64,000 nucleotides of DNA from Amphirosellinia nigrospora (taxonomy: Eukaryota > Ascomycota > Sordariomycetes > Xylariales > Xylariaceae): assembly GCA_004123355.1 (NCBI GenBank), contig SCHM01000001.1, forward strand, positions 11,852,193-11,916,192. The letters are read 5' to 3'. The number at the start of each line of letters is the position of its first letter. Position 1 is the first letter of the stretch. The notes under the pieces were generated by a model. The model made no database searches. It was given only the letters and a program-made list of their open reading frames with translations, and was not told where the DNA came from. The position numbers were made by a program, and so were the translations under genes. Shown here piece by piece: positions 1-10,600 of this stretch.

Positions 1-1
1 C

Positions 2-355
2 ACCTCGAAAAGACGAAAGAAAGATGAGAAGATCGACATTTTTGCGCTTGGCGTGGTCTTGGTCGAGATGCTATGCCGCTGCAATACTGCAATGCAACGT
101 GTTGACATGCTTAAAGGGCTGCAGCGTGGGGAATTGCCTCCAGAACTTCGACAGAATATACAAGACGAGGGTCATGATTCGGAAACTACGGACAGGGTCA
201 TGCTGCTGGTGTCTTCTATGGTTGAAGAGGATCCCGAGAAGAGATGGTCTGGGGCTAAAGTGCGCGAGGCTCTTCTCGACTTGGTGGCAAGATGTGAGCC
301 AGTGAGCTTTGCATTCCCCCCTAGAGGGATTTCGTGGATACATGATAGCCATTAG
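2..355 (+). CDS. Protein kinase, GCN2/eIF2-alpha-kinase-like, C-terminal part (5' end outside window)
   Basis: The window opens inside a kinase domain. The frame from base 2 reads through subdomain IX (DIFALGVVLVEM) into a segment TAMQRVDMLKGLQRGELPPE, which resembles the GCN2 pattern 'TGMERVNILKKLRS..PPDF'. It then reaches subdomain XI (EEDPEKRWSGAKVREAL), with the invariant arginine in 'EKRW'. It stops about 30 residues later at 353-355. Kinases of this family phosphorylate eIF2-alpha to slow translation under stress. The protein ends soon after the catalytic domain, so no HisRS-like C-terminal domain follows. It is therefore not a full-length Gcn2 and is better called an eIF2-kinase-like protein. 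The ATP-binding lobe and catalytic loop lie upstream, so activity cannot be judged. The frame is unbroken in the visible part. Confidence 0.7.
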   Translation, partial: TSKRRKKDEKIDIFALGVVLVEMLCRCNTAMQRVDMLKGLQRGELPPELRQNIQDEGHDSETTDRVMLLVSSMVEEDPEKRWSGAKVREALLDLVARCEPVSFAFPPRGISWIHDSH

Positions 356-1070
356 TGATGTGGCGCACGACTTATTAGTCGACATCTTCCCTTGAAGACA
401 ACAACCCCACTTGATGTCCGATCTATACTGATGTATTTATGACCTAGCATTCTAAATAAAGTACTCGCTTGAGCAACAAACATATACATAGTATGGAAGT
501 TAGGAGCGTAACAACAAAAGGGACTGACCGGGATTCAAACACCTCTAGCGGAAGCAAGTTCCTATATGATGTCCTATTCTTCACTTATAGTTGATTTTTG
601 CCAGGTGATATTCTAAGCTGATGATTCGGTAACTCTGGCGCCCTCCGCTCCCCTCCATTATCAACCCTGCGAAGCTTATGGGCGAATCAAAGATCAAACC
701 CTTTGGATGCTGCTACTCTTTCAGCTGTCGTGTCTCATCTACAAAGATCATGGGCAGGGTCCACTTCACATCGCCAAGCAAGGCATTATTCAACGTTCTT
801 TATTTGTTGCTGGCTAGCTAACAAGGGCGTCATCCCTTTGTTGAGGTGTGATTTTGATTGTGCTCGGATCTGGGTCTCTTGAGGTGTGATGAGGAGAAGG
901 CATTGTTTTGAGACTAAGAGTATAAGTGACGCATGAAAAGTCACGCATATTTAAACATCCGGAGTAGGCGGCTCATGTCACACAGCTTTTTCAGTCAGTG
1001 TCATTCATACCAGCCTTATTTTCAGAAGATCAGAATCCATCATACACATCAAAGTCAACCTAACATCATC
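356..1070. other. Intergenic region
   Basis: No gene is supported here. Around 515-545 the minus strand carries a tRNA T-arm-like sequence (GTTTGAATCCC) followed by TTTT, but no A box or cloverleaf partner is visible, so I do not call a tRNA. Confidence 0.5.
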
Positions 1071-1558
1071 ATGAGCGCCACCACCGCATCAAGCGACCTC
1101 ACAAACATGGCAGAGACATACTGCATAACCATTTCCAACAAATTCATAGACACAGCCAACCCAAAAGTAGTGACCCTTCATGAGGTTACAGACAACTGGA
1201 TCAAGAGGATTTCGCCGAACATCCAATCGTACTCGGAGTGTACGACTATCTGCGACATTTGCACACAATTGCTCAACGAAGAGTGGGTTACATCTCGTCT
1301 CGGTACTGTTTTACGGATGCTGGATTCCTCCCGGAACCATTGGTAGATCTGCTTTTTTCAACTATCTACTTTCGCGATTCCAGAAATACGCGAACGAGAG
1401 GCGGATCAAGTCACATAGACGCCCAGATGCACTATGGTATGAGTAGAGAGATAGATGGCTCGGAACGGGGCCAATGCGCCAATGACGATAAGAGGGCTGG
1501 TACCTCAGTGAGTCTATTTTATAAGAAAAATCTATTCTGTGAACTGATATATAGGTGA
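1071..1558 (+). CDS. Hypothetical small protein, frame change inside
   Basis: I do not recognise this gene. An ATG at 1071 follows an A/C-rich leader and opens MSATTASSDLTNMAETY, which stays open to 1346. From about 1199 the neighbouring frame reads more like protein (DFAEHPIVLGVYDYLRHLHT, then ISSRYCFTDAGFLPEPLVDLL). The likeliest model is a start at 1071 and a switch of frame near 1200, by a one-base error or an unrecognised intron, ending near 1558. The start could also be 933. No domain, signal peptide or membrane segment is evident. Other genes in this window show the same kind of single-base frame loss, which favours the error explanation. Confidence 0.3.
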
Positions 1559-2107
1559 TTCATGTATCGAGTATGACACTTAACCTTATGTGAGATGAAG
1601 GACCCAACTTGTGCTAGAAATGATGAAGAGAAAACCCCCGCGGTTGGGTTGGTGAGCGTAATCAAACCTCCCTTATCGGCATGCATACCTCGGCTCACCT
1701 AAGCCCTGTAGTTTCGGCTTCCGGGTCCGGGAATCTCAATCCTCAACAAAATAATTATTATTTCTTCCTGATCCAGGCAGCTACGCCTTTGCCATTCTCG
1801 TAATCTCATTTAGATTTGAGTTCCCCTACGATCCACTCACTCATTCGTCCATACATTCTTTAACAGACCTGCGTAGAATACAAACTTTTCATTCCTCTGT
1901 ATGCCTTTTGCGCCGAGCAACGGCCTCCTTGCAAAGTGCACGAGCACAGCCCTGTGCCACTTGCGAGCGATCCCGCTCTGGGCGATAGCCCTGCTGGTGC
2001 TAACACTGGGAGCGATTTGGTCCCGAATCACGGCCCCTGCGGCTCCTCGCCAGGTCTCTTCGCGGGCTGCTCATTCTCGTCCGAGCAAAGCAACGTGATA
2101 GCTAGCG
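1559..2107. other. Intergenic region / promoter
   Basis: No gene is visible here. The stretch is moderately C-rich and probably holds the 5' leader of the downstream thioesterase gene. Confidence 0.4.
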
Positions 2108-3155
2108 ATGGCGTCGTCCGTCGGTCCCCTCGGCTGGCTCACACGGGTCGCCGGTCCACTGCCGGTCCCGGCTGTGGCATACGGCGCATACAAGGGAATG
2201 CCGCCGCAGCAATCGAGAACTTTTTCACGGGGCCGGGGAGGACGAGCCGTATTATCGCACTGGTCGTAGTTCTGGTGAACTGGAAGAGTCTACCATTGGC
2301 CTGGACAGTATGATCCATGTTTAAACCGATCGTTCTATTACACTGGCTTTACTAACACGCAAGCCACTATACCGAGTCTTCAATGGCATGATCTCACATT
2401 TCCTCGTCCGCCCGTACCACACCTACCCCAGACAAGCTCTTCCAACCCGTCAGGACAGACACGCACGTCACGCTCCTCGAGGTCGACTATAATATCCACA
2501 AGTCGAACTCGACATACTTTGCCGACCTCGACGTGAGCCGCACCCACCTAGTAGGGCACCTACTAGCCGCCGGTTGCCGCGCACTAAGCAACAATGCCAC
2601 CACAAAAATCGTCATGGACCCTCCAACCCGTCACGGCCTCAGAAGGGTGCCTTCAACATCATGCTAGGCGCCGCGCAGTGCAGCTTCAAGAAGGAGCTGA
2701 AGCCGTACCAGCGCTTCGAGATGTGGTCGCGCATCCTGAGCTGGGACCGCAAGTGGATGTACATCGTCACGCACTATGTCGAGAAAGGCGCCGTCAAGCC
2801 GGGCTCCCGGCCCGAGGACTGGGAGAAGAAGATCCACGCCTCGGCAGTCAGCAAGTACGTCTTCAAGATCGGTCGTCTGACGGTCCACCCGGCCGTGCTG
2901 ATCCAGGCGAGCAACATGCTTCCCGAGCGACCTGGGGGCTGGACCAGGGACGACGACTTTGAATACTTGCCGGAGACTGCGAATGGTCATGCTACGCCAG
3001 GCGCGGCTGATGCTCCCGCGTGGGATTGGAGGCGCGCGGAAGAAGAACGGAGAAAGGGCCTTGAATTTGCGCGGCACTTCGCGGCGCTCGACGGCCTGCT
3101 CAACCGATTTGACCCCGGAGAGGAGGGCCCCTTGGGCACATTTGGACCTGGCTAG
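2108..3155 (+). CDS. THEM6-like hotdog-fold thioesterase, membrane-anchored, frame broken three times
   Basis: The protein matches the fungal THEM6 / 4-hydroxybenzoyl-CoA-thioesterase-like family. It has an N-terminal hydrophobic segment (RIIALVVVLVNWKSLPLAWT) and the hallmark hotdog stretch HVTLLEVDYNIHKSNSTYFA, followed by DLDVSRTHL and later FNIMLGAAQCSFKKELKPYQ. The family probably hydrolyses acyl-CoA or a similar thioester, but its substrate is unknown. The start at 2108 gives MASSVGPLGWLTRVAGPLPV, a good membrane-proximal N-terminus. A canonical intron lies at 2308-2363 (GTATGA, branch ACTAAC, AG). The frame breaks near the T run 2221-2225 (one base missing), near the C run 2426-2429 (one extra base) and within 2607-2645 (one missing). 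The C-terminal half is clean. Three breaks in well-conserved sequence suggest sequence error, though recent pseudogenisation is possible. It converges on the CFEM gene. Confidence 0.75.
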
Positions 3156-3445
3156 CCTCTCACAATCACGTCTGAACGAATCGTATAGATAACGAAGATT
3201 TAGACACGTATACCCTCATAGACACGACGCCTAGATTTCTGATACTTTAGCGTAGAAATTGGAATTAATAGACTCTATTTATTTATTTAGCAGCCCAGCC
3301 CGACTACTTTCTACGCAGACCGATCCACAGCTTTGAAAATCATCTCCAGCGACATAGTCACACTATCAGGGTATATTTAACGCCATTGTCGCCCTCCCTT
3401 TCTGTGCTCTTCACACTGCCACTTCTTCTGATGTTCGCTACCTGC
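3156..3445. terminator. Shared 3' region of convergent genes
   Basis: About 290 bp separates the stop codons of the thioesterase (plus) and CFEM (minus) genes. It is AT-richer than the genes and contains AATTAATAGA- and ATTTATTTAT-like sequence that could serve polyadenylation on both strands. Confidence 0.3.
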
Positions 3446-4147
3446 TCACAGAGCGAGAGCGAATACTGTACCGGCGCCGACTATGCCCATACTAATAGCC
3501 GCCCGGTCAGCGGCCGCTGCGGTCGAGGTAGTAGGGGAAGCAGCGCCACCGACGGCATCGCCGGCCGCAGCCGTAGCGCTTGTCCAAACATCACCAGCCT
3601 CGGCGGTCGCGCTTGTGTAGGCATCGCCGGCGGCAGCCGTGGCACTGGTAAAGATGTCGCCAGCGGCACCGGTGGCGCTCGTGAATGCCGGCCCCAGGGC
3701 ACTCGTCACGCCCGCGAAGGCAGAGCCGGCGGCGCCGGCGAGCGAGTGCAGGGCCGAGTTGAAGGTGTCGGCGCCGACGTCGTGGGCGACGTGCAAGCAG
3801 ATCTCCGTGACGACCTCGGTAGTTTCTGTTCGGCGGACGGGCTTTGTGTTAGCATATCTAGGTAGGTTCTCTGGTCATTGCGTCACGCCCGAGAGCTCGG
3901 CTTATCTAGACGTACTCTTTTGATCGTCGCTGCAGCAGCTAGTCGCGATACATGGAGAGGAACCGTCCATGACCCCGTGGGCCTTGGTGCACTGACATGT
4001 GTAGTCGTCGGTAGCACATCCTGCTTTCTTGGAGTCCTCGTCGAAGCACTGCTTGGCGCAGGTGGGCATCTGTAGAGCGAGGTCGTCCATGCGGCTGGCA
4101 ATGGCGAGAGCTACGAAGAGGGAGACGAGAGCTGTCTTGAACCGCAT
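3446..4147 (-). CDS. CFEM-domain protein, secreted and probably GPI-anchored
   Basis: Exon 1 (4147-3916) encodes a signal peptide (MRFKTALVSLFVALAIAS) and a CFEM domain. Exon 2 (3825-3446) encodes the rest. The 90-nt intron begins GTACGT on the minus strand. Splicing gives 612 nt, 203 residues, with no frame break. The CFEM cysteines run PTCAKQC, then AGC, YTCQC, SPC and SCC. The eighth cysteine, in EVVTEICLHV, lies on exon 2 fifteen residues after the seventh, as the family requires, which supports the splice. The second half is Ala/Thr-rich with a 13-residue unit (FTSATAAAGD-like) repeated about four times. It ends in a hydrophobic tail (AISMGIVGAGTVFALAL) typical of GPI attachment. CFEM proteins act at the cell surface in haem or iron capture, adhesion or host interaction; which applies here is unknown. 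Confidence 0.85.
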
Positions 4148-4893
4148 CTTGGGGGATAGTTGAAGGGATGATGTTGTGTTTTCTCAAGGGCTAGGGCGTG
4201 TTGATGTGATTGTCTCGTTTACAAGTAGGTTGCACTAAGTTTAGCAGATGAGTTGAGCGAAATGCAGCGTTGTCAGTCACAGACTCGTTTTGTTATTTCC
4301 TTGATAGTCTCAACATGATTATCCGTAAGTTATATCCTATCCTTACCTTTTATGTACTTTATCTGAAGCAGCTCCCTTGCCCTTGCTAGGGAGGCCGCTG
4401 TTGAAGCTATTTATGTGAATCATATCCCTGTATTCAAAGTATGTGATGCAATGAGACAGTACAGACAAGATCATACTCGATCATAATACGCCAATCATTA
4501 AATGCCAATGAGTATGTACATGAGGCTTTGCCAGTTAGATGATGCTTTAATACCGTCGAACATTAGATGGTCCCTATTAACAACTACGCCTCGGGAGAGA
4601 GATTTGTGATGTAGAAGGTACTGAGCACATGGTTAAATGCAGCAGGGGCAAATATCGAATAATCATTTCCTATTTGTGTTTTTATTTGGCAGAGGTACGC
4701 TTCCTATGAACGTGGGAAGCACGACGCTTGAGAATCTTGAGTGTAGATACCCAGGAATTGTGGGGCGCCAATGGCGGTCGTGTCGAGAGAATTGGTAGCG
4801 GCCCGGCAACGCTGCTTATCGGCCGCTGAATATTTTGTAGCCGTTTTAGATATAAGTAGCAATTCGAGACAACTCACCTTTCAATGCCTAACA
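4148..4893. other. Divergent intergenic region (CFEM gene and mtRF1)
   Basis: This region separates two divergently transcribed genes and should contain both promoters. No recognisable gene or strong motif is seen. Confidence 0.4.
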
Positions 4894-6248
4894 ATGCTAC
4901 CAGCACAATGGATGTGCCGACGCTGCGTTGTGGCCATGGCCCGGCCCTTGAACCGGCCCTTTATCCGTTTCGCTAGCACAAGTAGGTTTGTCTTTCCGCA
5001 TCCAAATTGTATATTCCCAATCTAACGTGCCCGAGATACCACGAACACTCTTCCTCCAATCCTCCTCGAACGTGCCCGCAATATTGCCAAGGAACATAAG
5101 CAGCTCGCCGCCGCACTCGAATCCGACTTCGATACCAAGACAGCGAAACGAGTGGGCGAGTTATCGCTCGTCTCTCGGGCCCTAGAACAATGGGATACGG
5201 CCCAATCGTCCATCGCCGAGCTCGCCTCTCTCCTCGAGTCCACGGATATAAAGGATGAAGAGTTGGAACAATTAGCTCGAGAAGAACTCTCTGCGACGTA
5301 TTCGCGCCTCGAACCGCTTGCAACCGCACTCTCCGCGTCTCTGACACCCCGCGATCCCTTCGCCGACATGCCCTGCATGCTTGAAATCCGCCCTGGTCCG
5401 GGTGGTATGGAGGGCCGCTACTTCGCCGATGCCGTGTTCCGCATGTATCGCCAATATTGCGCCCGGGTTGGGTTACGTACAAAGGTAGTCAAATACGAGG
5501 TGGTAGAAGGCAGCGAATCTACCGGAGGCGCCAACGAGGCACCACTACAAGAAGCTGTTTTGGAGGTCCAGGATGCGGGGGCCTATGACAGATTTCGCGG
5601 CGAGGCAGGCATGCACAGGGTGCAGCGAGTGCCCTCGACAGAAAAGAGTGGTCGCACACACACGAGCGCCGTCGCCGTATGGGTGTTGCCGTCTTTTCCC
5701 GAAGATAACATGTCCGAACAGGACGCCAGCGACCCAGACAGTCTATTCTACGTGAACCCATCGGAAGTCCGCGAGGAGAAAATGCGCGCGAGCGGTGCGG
5801 GAGGACAGCATGTCAACAAGACAGAAAGCGCCATCCGCCTCACCCACGAGCCGACAGGCATTACCGTCTCGATGCAAGATTCGCGATCACAGCATACAAA
5901 TCGCAAGTCCGCATGGGACTTGCTTCGGTCGCGCTTGGCCCAAAGGCGGAGGGAAGAGAGGGAGGAGCAAGCTATGGCGCTGAGGAACAGCGTTCTGAGC
6001 AAAGACCGAATTACTCGCGGGGATAAGATCCGGACATATAATTACAGCCAGGATCGATGTTCGGATCACAGGAGCGGACTAGATGTCCACAACCTCCCGA
6101 TGTCCTCGAGGGCGGAGAGACACTCGATAAAGTCTTGGAGAGCACAAGAGAATGGTTGATCCGACGAGACATACAGGCAGTGATCGCCGAGGAGGAGGCT
6201 ACTGCTGCCGGCGTCGCATCCAAGGACGCGAAGAAGGCGAAGCGGTAG
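4894..6248 (+). CDS. MRF1: Mitochondrial peptide chain release factor 1 (class I, GGQ)
   Basis: This factor recognises stop codons on mitochondrial ribosomes and releases the peptide. Exon 1 (4894-4981) encodes a basic targeting peptide (MCRRCVVAMARPLNRPFIRF). A 54-nt intron (4982-5035; GTAGGT, branch CTAAC, AG) precedes exon 2. The PCRF domain includes LEIRPGPGGMEGRYFADAVF, and the catalytic motif is GAGGQHVNKTESAIRLTH with GGQ intact. The family signature RTYNYSQDR..DHRSGLDVHNLP follows. One base is missing at the C run around 6097-6099. After it the frame resumes as DVLEGGETLDKVLESTREW and ends at 6246-6248 in a basic tail. Exon lengths plus that one base give 1302 nt, exactly 434 codons. 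An upstream in-frame ATG at 4771 exists, but 4894 places the presequence properly. An essential mitochondrial gene is unlikely to be truly broken. Confidence 0.9.
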
Positions 6249-6607
6249 ATCGTTTCGTGTGTACTCTACTTGTAGATCTTGTACGTTTATTATGTTCCAA
6301 TGTGCCATAATACCCGAATAGAATCATAACTCTTCGTCTCTATGTAGCGAACTCGGGCGTCTACCATGTCATCATCGGTAGGTAAAAGCGATAATTTCTT
6401 GTACTATGTTCCTCTTTTTCTTTCTTTCTCTCTCTACCTATTGTATTGCCAGAGTTGATGATGTACAACTCACTTTTTTAACAGGCTAAAACACTAGAAT
6501 AACTCGATAGTCACCCTCTAATTACATGTCCACTATTATTATTTCCGTACGATCAAGTCTTTATTAACAAATTGCTATATGGATAATGGCTGATTTGCAG
6601 ATAAGTA
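6249..6607. other. 3' flank up to the repeat block
   Basis: No gene is seen. A C/T-rich tract lies at about 6409-6435. AT content rises just before the element that starts at 6608. Confidence 0.4.
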
Positions 6608-6767
6608 TACTGATTCCGAATCGAAATGTCGCGCCTACTTATATTTTTTATATAGTCCCCCCTATTTTTAGGAAACGTACCGATAATAGTATTTTTTTTA
6701 TCTGTAAACTATTATAGTTAGCATTTAATTATTTAAAAACACGATTTTTTACTAGAAATAGCAATAT

Positions 6768-7055
6768 TGTTGGGTAACTAAAAGGTATAATATTGTACGT
6801 AATAATAAATAAAATAAATACTAGTATATATTGATTTATTTTTTTTAACTATTTATACGAAAGCTGGGCTTTTATACGGAGAATTTTTTTATATAAAAAG
6901 AATTTTACTGTAATATATTGTATAACCGAATTAGGCAAGCATATTAGCCTAATTTTATTATACGAACAACTAATACTATAATTAATAATTAGTTATTATA
7001 CGTAGTTAATATTAATATATTAATTTTATACGTAAGTAATATTATAATTATAATA
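6768..7055. repeat. Left LTR of the 9.2-kb element
   Basis: This copy aligns over its whole length with 15698-15981 and shares the anchor AAAGCTGGGCTTTTATA. It is more AT-mutated than the 3' half of the right copy. Confidence 0.8.
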
Positions 7056-7591
7056 TTAGTTTTTTTTTTTTAGCTATAATATTTTTATACGATTGTTTTT
7101 TTAATATAAAAAATTTAAACGTAAAAAAATATTAAATATATTATATAATAAATATATAAATAAAAAAGCGCCCGATAATATATTAAATTATTGTTTTTTT
7201 AAAGTACCCGGTGCTTATATAACCGTACGTAAAAAAAAAGGTTAGTAGGTATAAAAAAAAGGCTAATTTATATATAGCTATTATATATAATTTTTTATTT
7301 AATTTGTTTAGATATTTTAAAGGATTAAATAATACGTTATTTTTATGTTTGCTGCTATTATACGTAGGTTAAATCACTTTTATACTATTTTTTTGTTTTT
7401 TTTTTTTTTTTTTTTTTTTTTTACGCGCATATATTTATATTTATATATATATATATACTTCGTACGTATATTTTAACTAATTTTATAATTTATATAATAT
7501 TAAGTTTAATAATTGTTATATAATAAGCGTAATATTAGTAATAATATTAATAATAATATTAATAATATTAATAGTATTAATAGTAATATTA

Positions 7592-7630
<39 letters not shown>

Positions 7631-10600
7631 AAGTTTTTAAGTTTTTTTAAATATTATATTAATAAATAATTAAAGTAGAATTATTATTAATATTAATAAT
7701 AGCTGCTATAAAACTTACTAACTTTATTAAAGTTTTTTATTTATATTTTGCGCTTTTTGTTTTTAGTAGTATTATGTGGTTTTAAAACTTTATATACTTA
7801 GAAAATAGTGGCGTTATTAAGGTTTATAGCTTTTTTACTAGGAGTTAAGCTTATAAAGCTTTTATACTAGCGTTATATATAAATATACGTATATATTTTT
7901 ATTTGCTTGTTTTATATAAATAATTTTTAATATATATTTTAGTTAATTTGTTTTATTATACGATAAAATAAAAAAAGTACGATTATTTTTGTTTTTTATA
8001 TAATATTATTTTTTAGGTATTATTAATTGCTATTTTTATTAATATATAAGCAAAGTTTATATATTAAAAATATATTTTTATACGATTTTTATTTAAAATT
8101 ATAGCTAAATTATTATTTTATATTAAATAGTTTGCGCAATAGTTATATTAATTATTAAAAATTTTATTTAATTAATATTATATAATATTAAGTTTTTAAA
8201 GTAACGTTTATAATACTTATATGTAATAATTATATAATATTTATTATTTTTATTATATATAGTTTAGGTTTAAGGGGGGGGGGGGGGGATAAAGGATTAG
8301 TTATATATATATTTTTTAAGGTATAAATTTTAGTTGTTATTTTTGTTATAATTTTTAATTTTTTTATTGTTTATATATAATGTTTGTTTTTTTAAATGTT
8401 TATATATAATATATTGTTTTTATATATGCTTAGCTATTATTTATTATATAAGTATTTTTTTATAGTTTTTAATAAGTGTTTTAATTTATATAAATAGTTT
8501 GTTTATAAAAACTAGAGTTTTTAATGCTTAGTTTAGCGTATATTTAGTAAATATATCGGCTAGGTTATTTTTATTATTAATTTATTATATTTTAAAGATT
8601 TTTTTTTTTTATATAACTTTTAAAAAAATATAATATTTATTATTAATTTTTTTTTTAGGTTATTTTTAGTTTAATTAAATAATTATATAATAATTTAAAA
8701 TTTAAATATAAAATAATAAATATTAAAAATAAGTTAAATATTTTTATAATTTTTTAAAATATTATATAAAAAATAATAGTATTATTAAAACTGCTAATTA
8801 TATTATATAATTTGTTAGCTAGGATATTTTGTGTAATTTTTTTATATTTGTTTAAATTTTAATATATAATATTATTTTTAATTTTAAAGTTTAAATTTGC
8901 TAACATAACATATAAACATCTTGCTCATATAAGTATCCTGTTTAATATTTTATACTTTTGTACGAATAATTAAAATAATTTAACTATAATATAAAAAATT
9001 AATTAAATTTAATCGGAATTGCTTTCGCTAAATATTTCTATTTTGTTTTAATATATATACGTATTATATCTAGGTTTGCTATAAATCTTATAGTACTATT
9101 TATTTATAATATTTTTTTTATATAATAATTATTTAACTATATTTTATTATTTATTTAGCTTTTAATAGCTTTTTTAGTTTTTAATCTTGTTTTTTTTATA
9201 TAATAAATACTTTTTTAACTTAGATTATTTATTTTTTATACGATAATATTAGTTTAGTTTATAATTCGTTTTTTAAAGTTTAGCTATTTTAGATTAAAAT
9301 AATATAATTTAATATTTTAATATATTTATTTTTTATATTAAATTAATTATATTTAAAATAGCTATAAAAAACTATTTTAATATTATATAATTTTTAATTT
9401 AATATATTAAGCTTATAATTTAGTATTTTTTATATTATAAGGTATTTATAATTTTTAAATTTAAAGTTTATTAGATAATTTTAAAAATATTTTAGTTAAA
9501 TTTTTAAGCAAAAGTTATAAAATAATATATATTAAATTATATAAAATAAAGCTAGCTTTTTAAAAGTTTTTTTAATATTTTCTAATATTATTATAGCTTT
9601 ATATATAGCAAAAAAAAACGTAAAAAAATCTTTTTTTTAATATAAATAATATAAACTTAAGCTAATTTATCGATTTTTTATTATATAACTATTTTAAAAA
9701 ACTAAAATAATTAATATTTAAAAGCTAAAGTTATATAATAAATAAATAAATATATAAAAATAATAATATTATGTTTTTAGCGTATAATTTAAATTAAATA
9801 AAATAATAATTTTTATAGCTATTTAAAATTAAAAAATAATAAATATTTTTATATAACGCGTTATATAATTATTAAATATTTAATTTAATTTAGACTTTTT
9901 TTATTTATAGTTTAGTTATTTTTTGTTATTTTAATTTTTTAAAAGTTAATAAACAATTATTTTTATATTAAAATAATAAATAAGTTAACCCGGCTAAAAT
10001 AATATATAGTAAGATAAATAGCTATATAACGAAATAGCGTAAATAATAATTATTTATTTTTAATTATTTTATTAAATAGTTTTTAGTTATTTGTAACGTT
10101 TATATAACGTTATAACTATTTTAAATAATATTTAGTTTATTATAAATTTTATTTTATTAAAGTTATAAATATTTTTTTTTAGATATTTTTAGCTATAATT
10201 ACGTTTTATATAAGCTTAAACTATTTTTAATATTTATTAGGATTTTTATATAAAACTTATTAATAATCGATTCGGTAGTTAAAATATGTTCGAAAGTTAA
10301 ATAGTTATTATATATAAATTTAAAGCTTAATTAACTTTAATAAATAACGTATTATATTCGTATAATAGTTAGTTAGCTATATTTTTAATATTATTTAACT
10401 TAAATAGAAATTTTTGTGAATTTAAGTTAAATATATATCGTATAATTAATTTTTTTAAATTTTAATAATTTATATATTATTAGCTATTTATTTTGTTTCG
10501 ATAGAATTTTATTGCGGCGCGTACGAAGGGTTAAATAAGGGATATTATAGATTTTTATAGCGCGTTATAATAATAATTTTTCGTTATGTTTAATAGCTTA

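Noticed and set aside
515-560. tRNA-like T arm on the minus strand followed by TTTT
   Set aside because: No A box, anticodon arm or acceptor pairing could be placed upstream.
3386-3865. Plus-strand frame rich in Gly/Arg opposite the CFEM gene
   Set aside because: It is the complement of the Ala/Thr-rich repeats of the CFEM protein.
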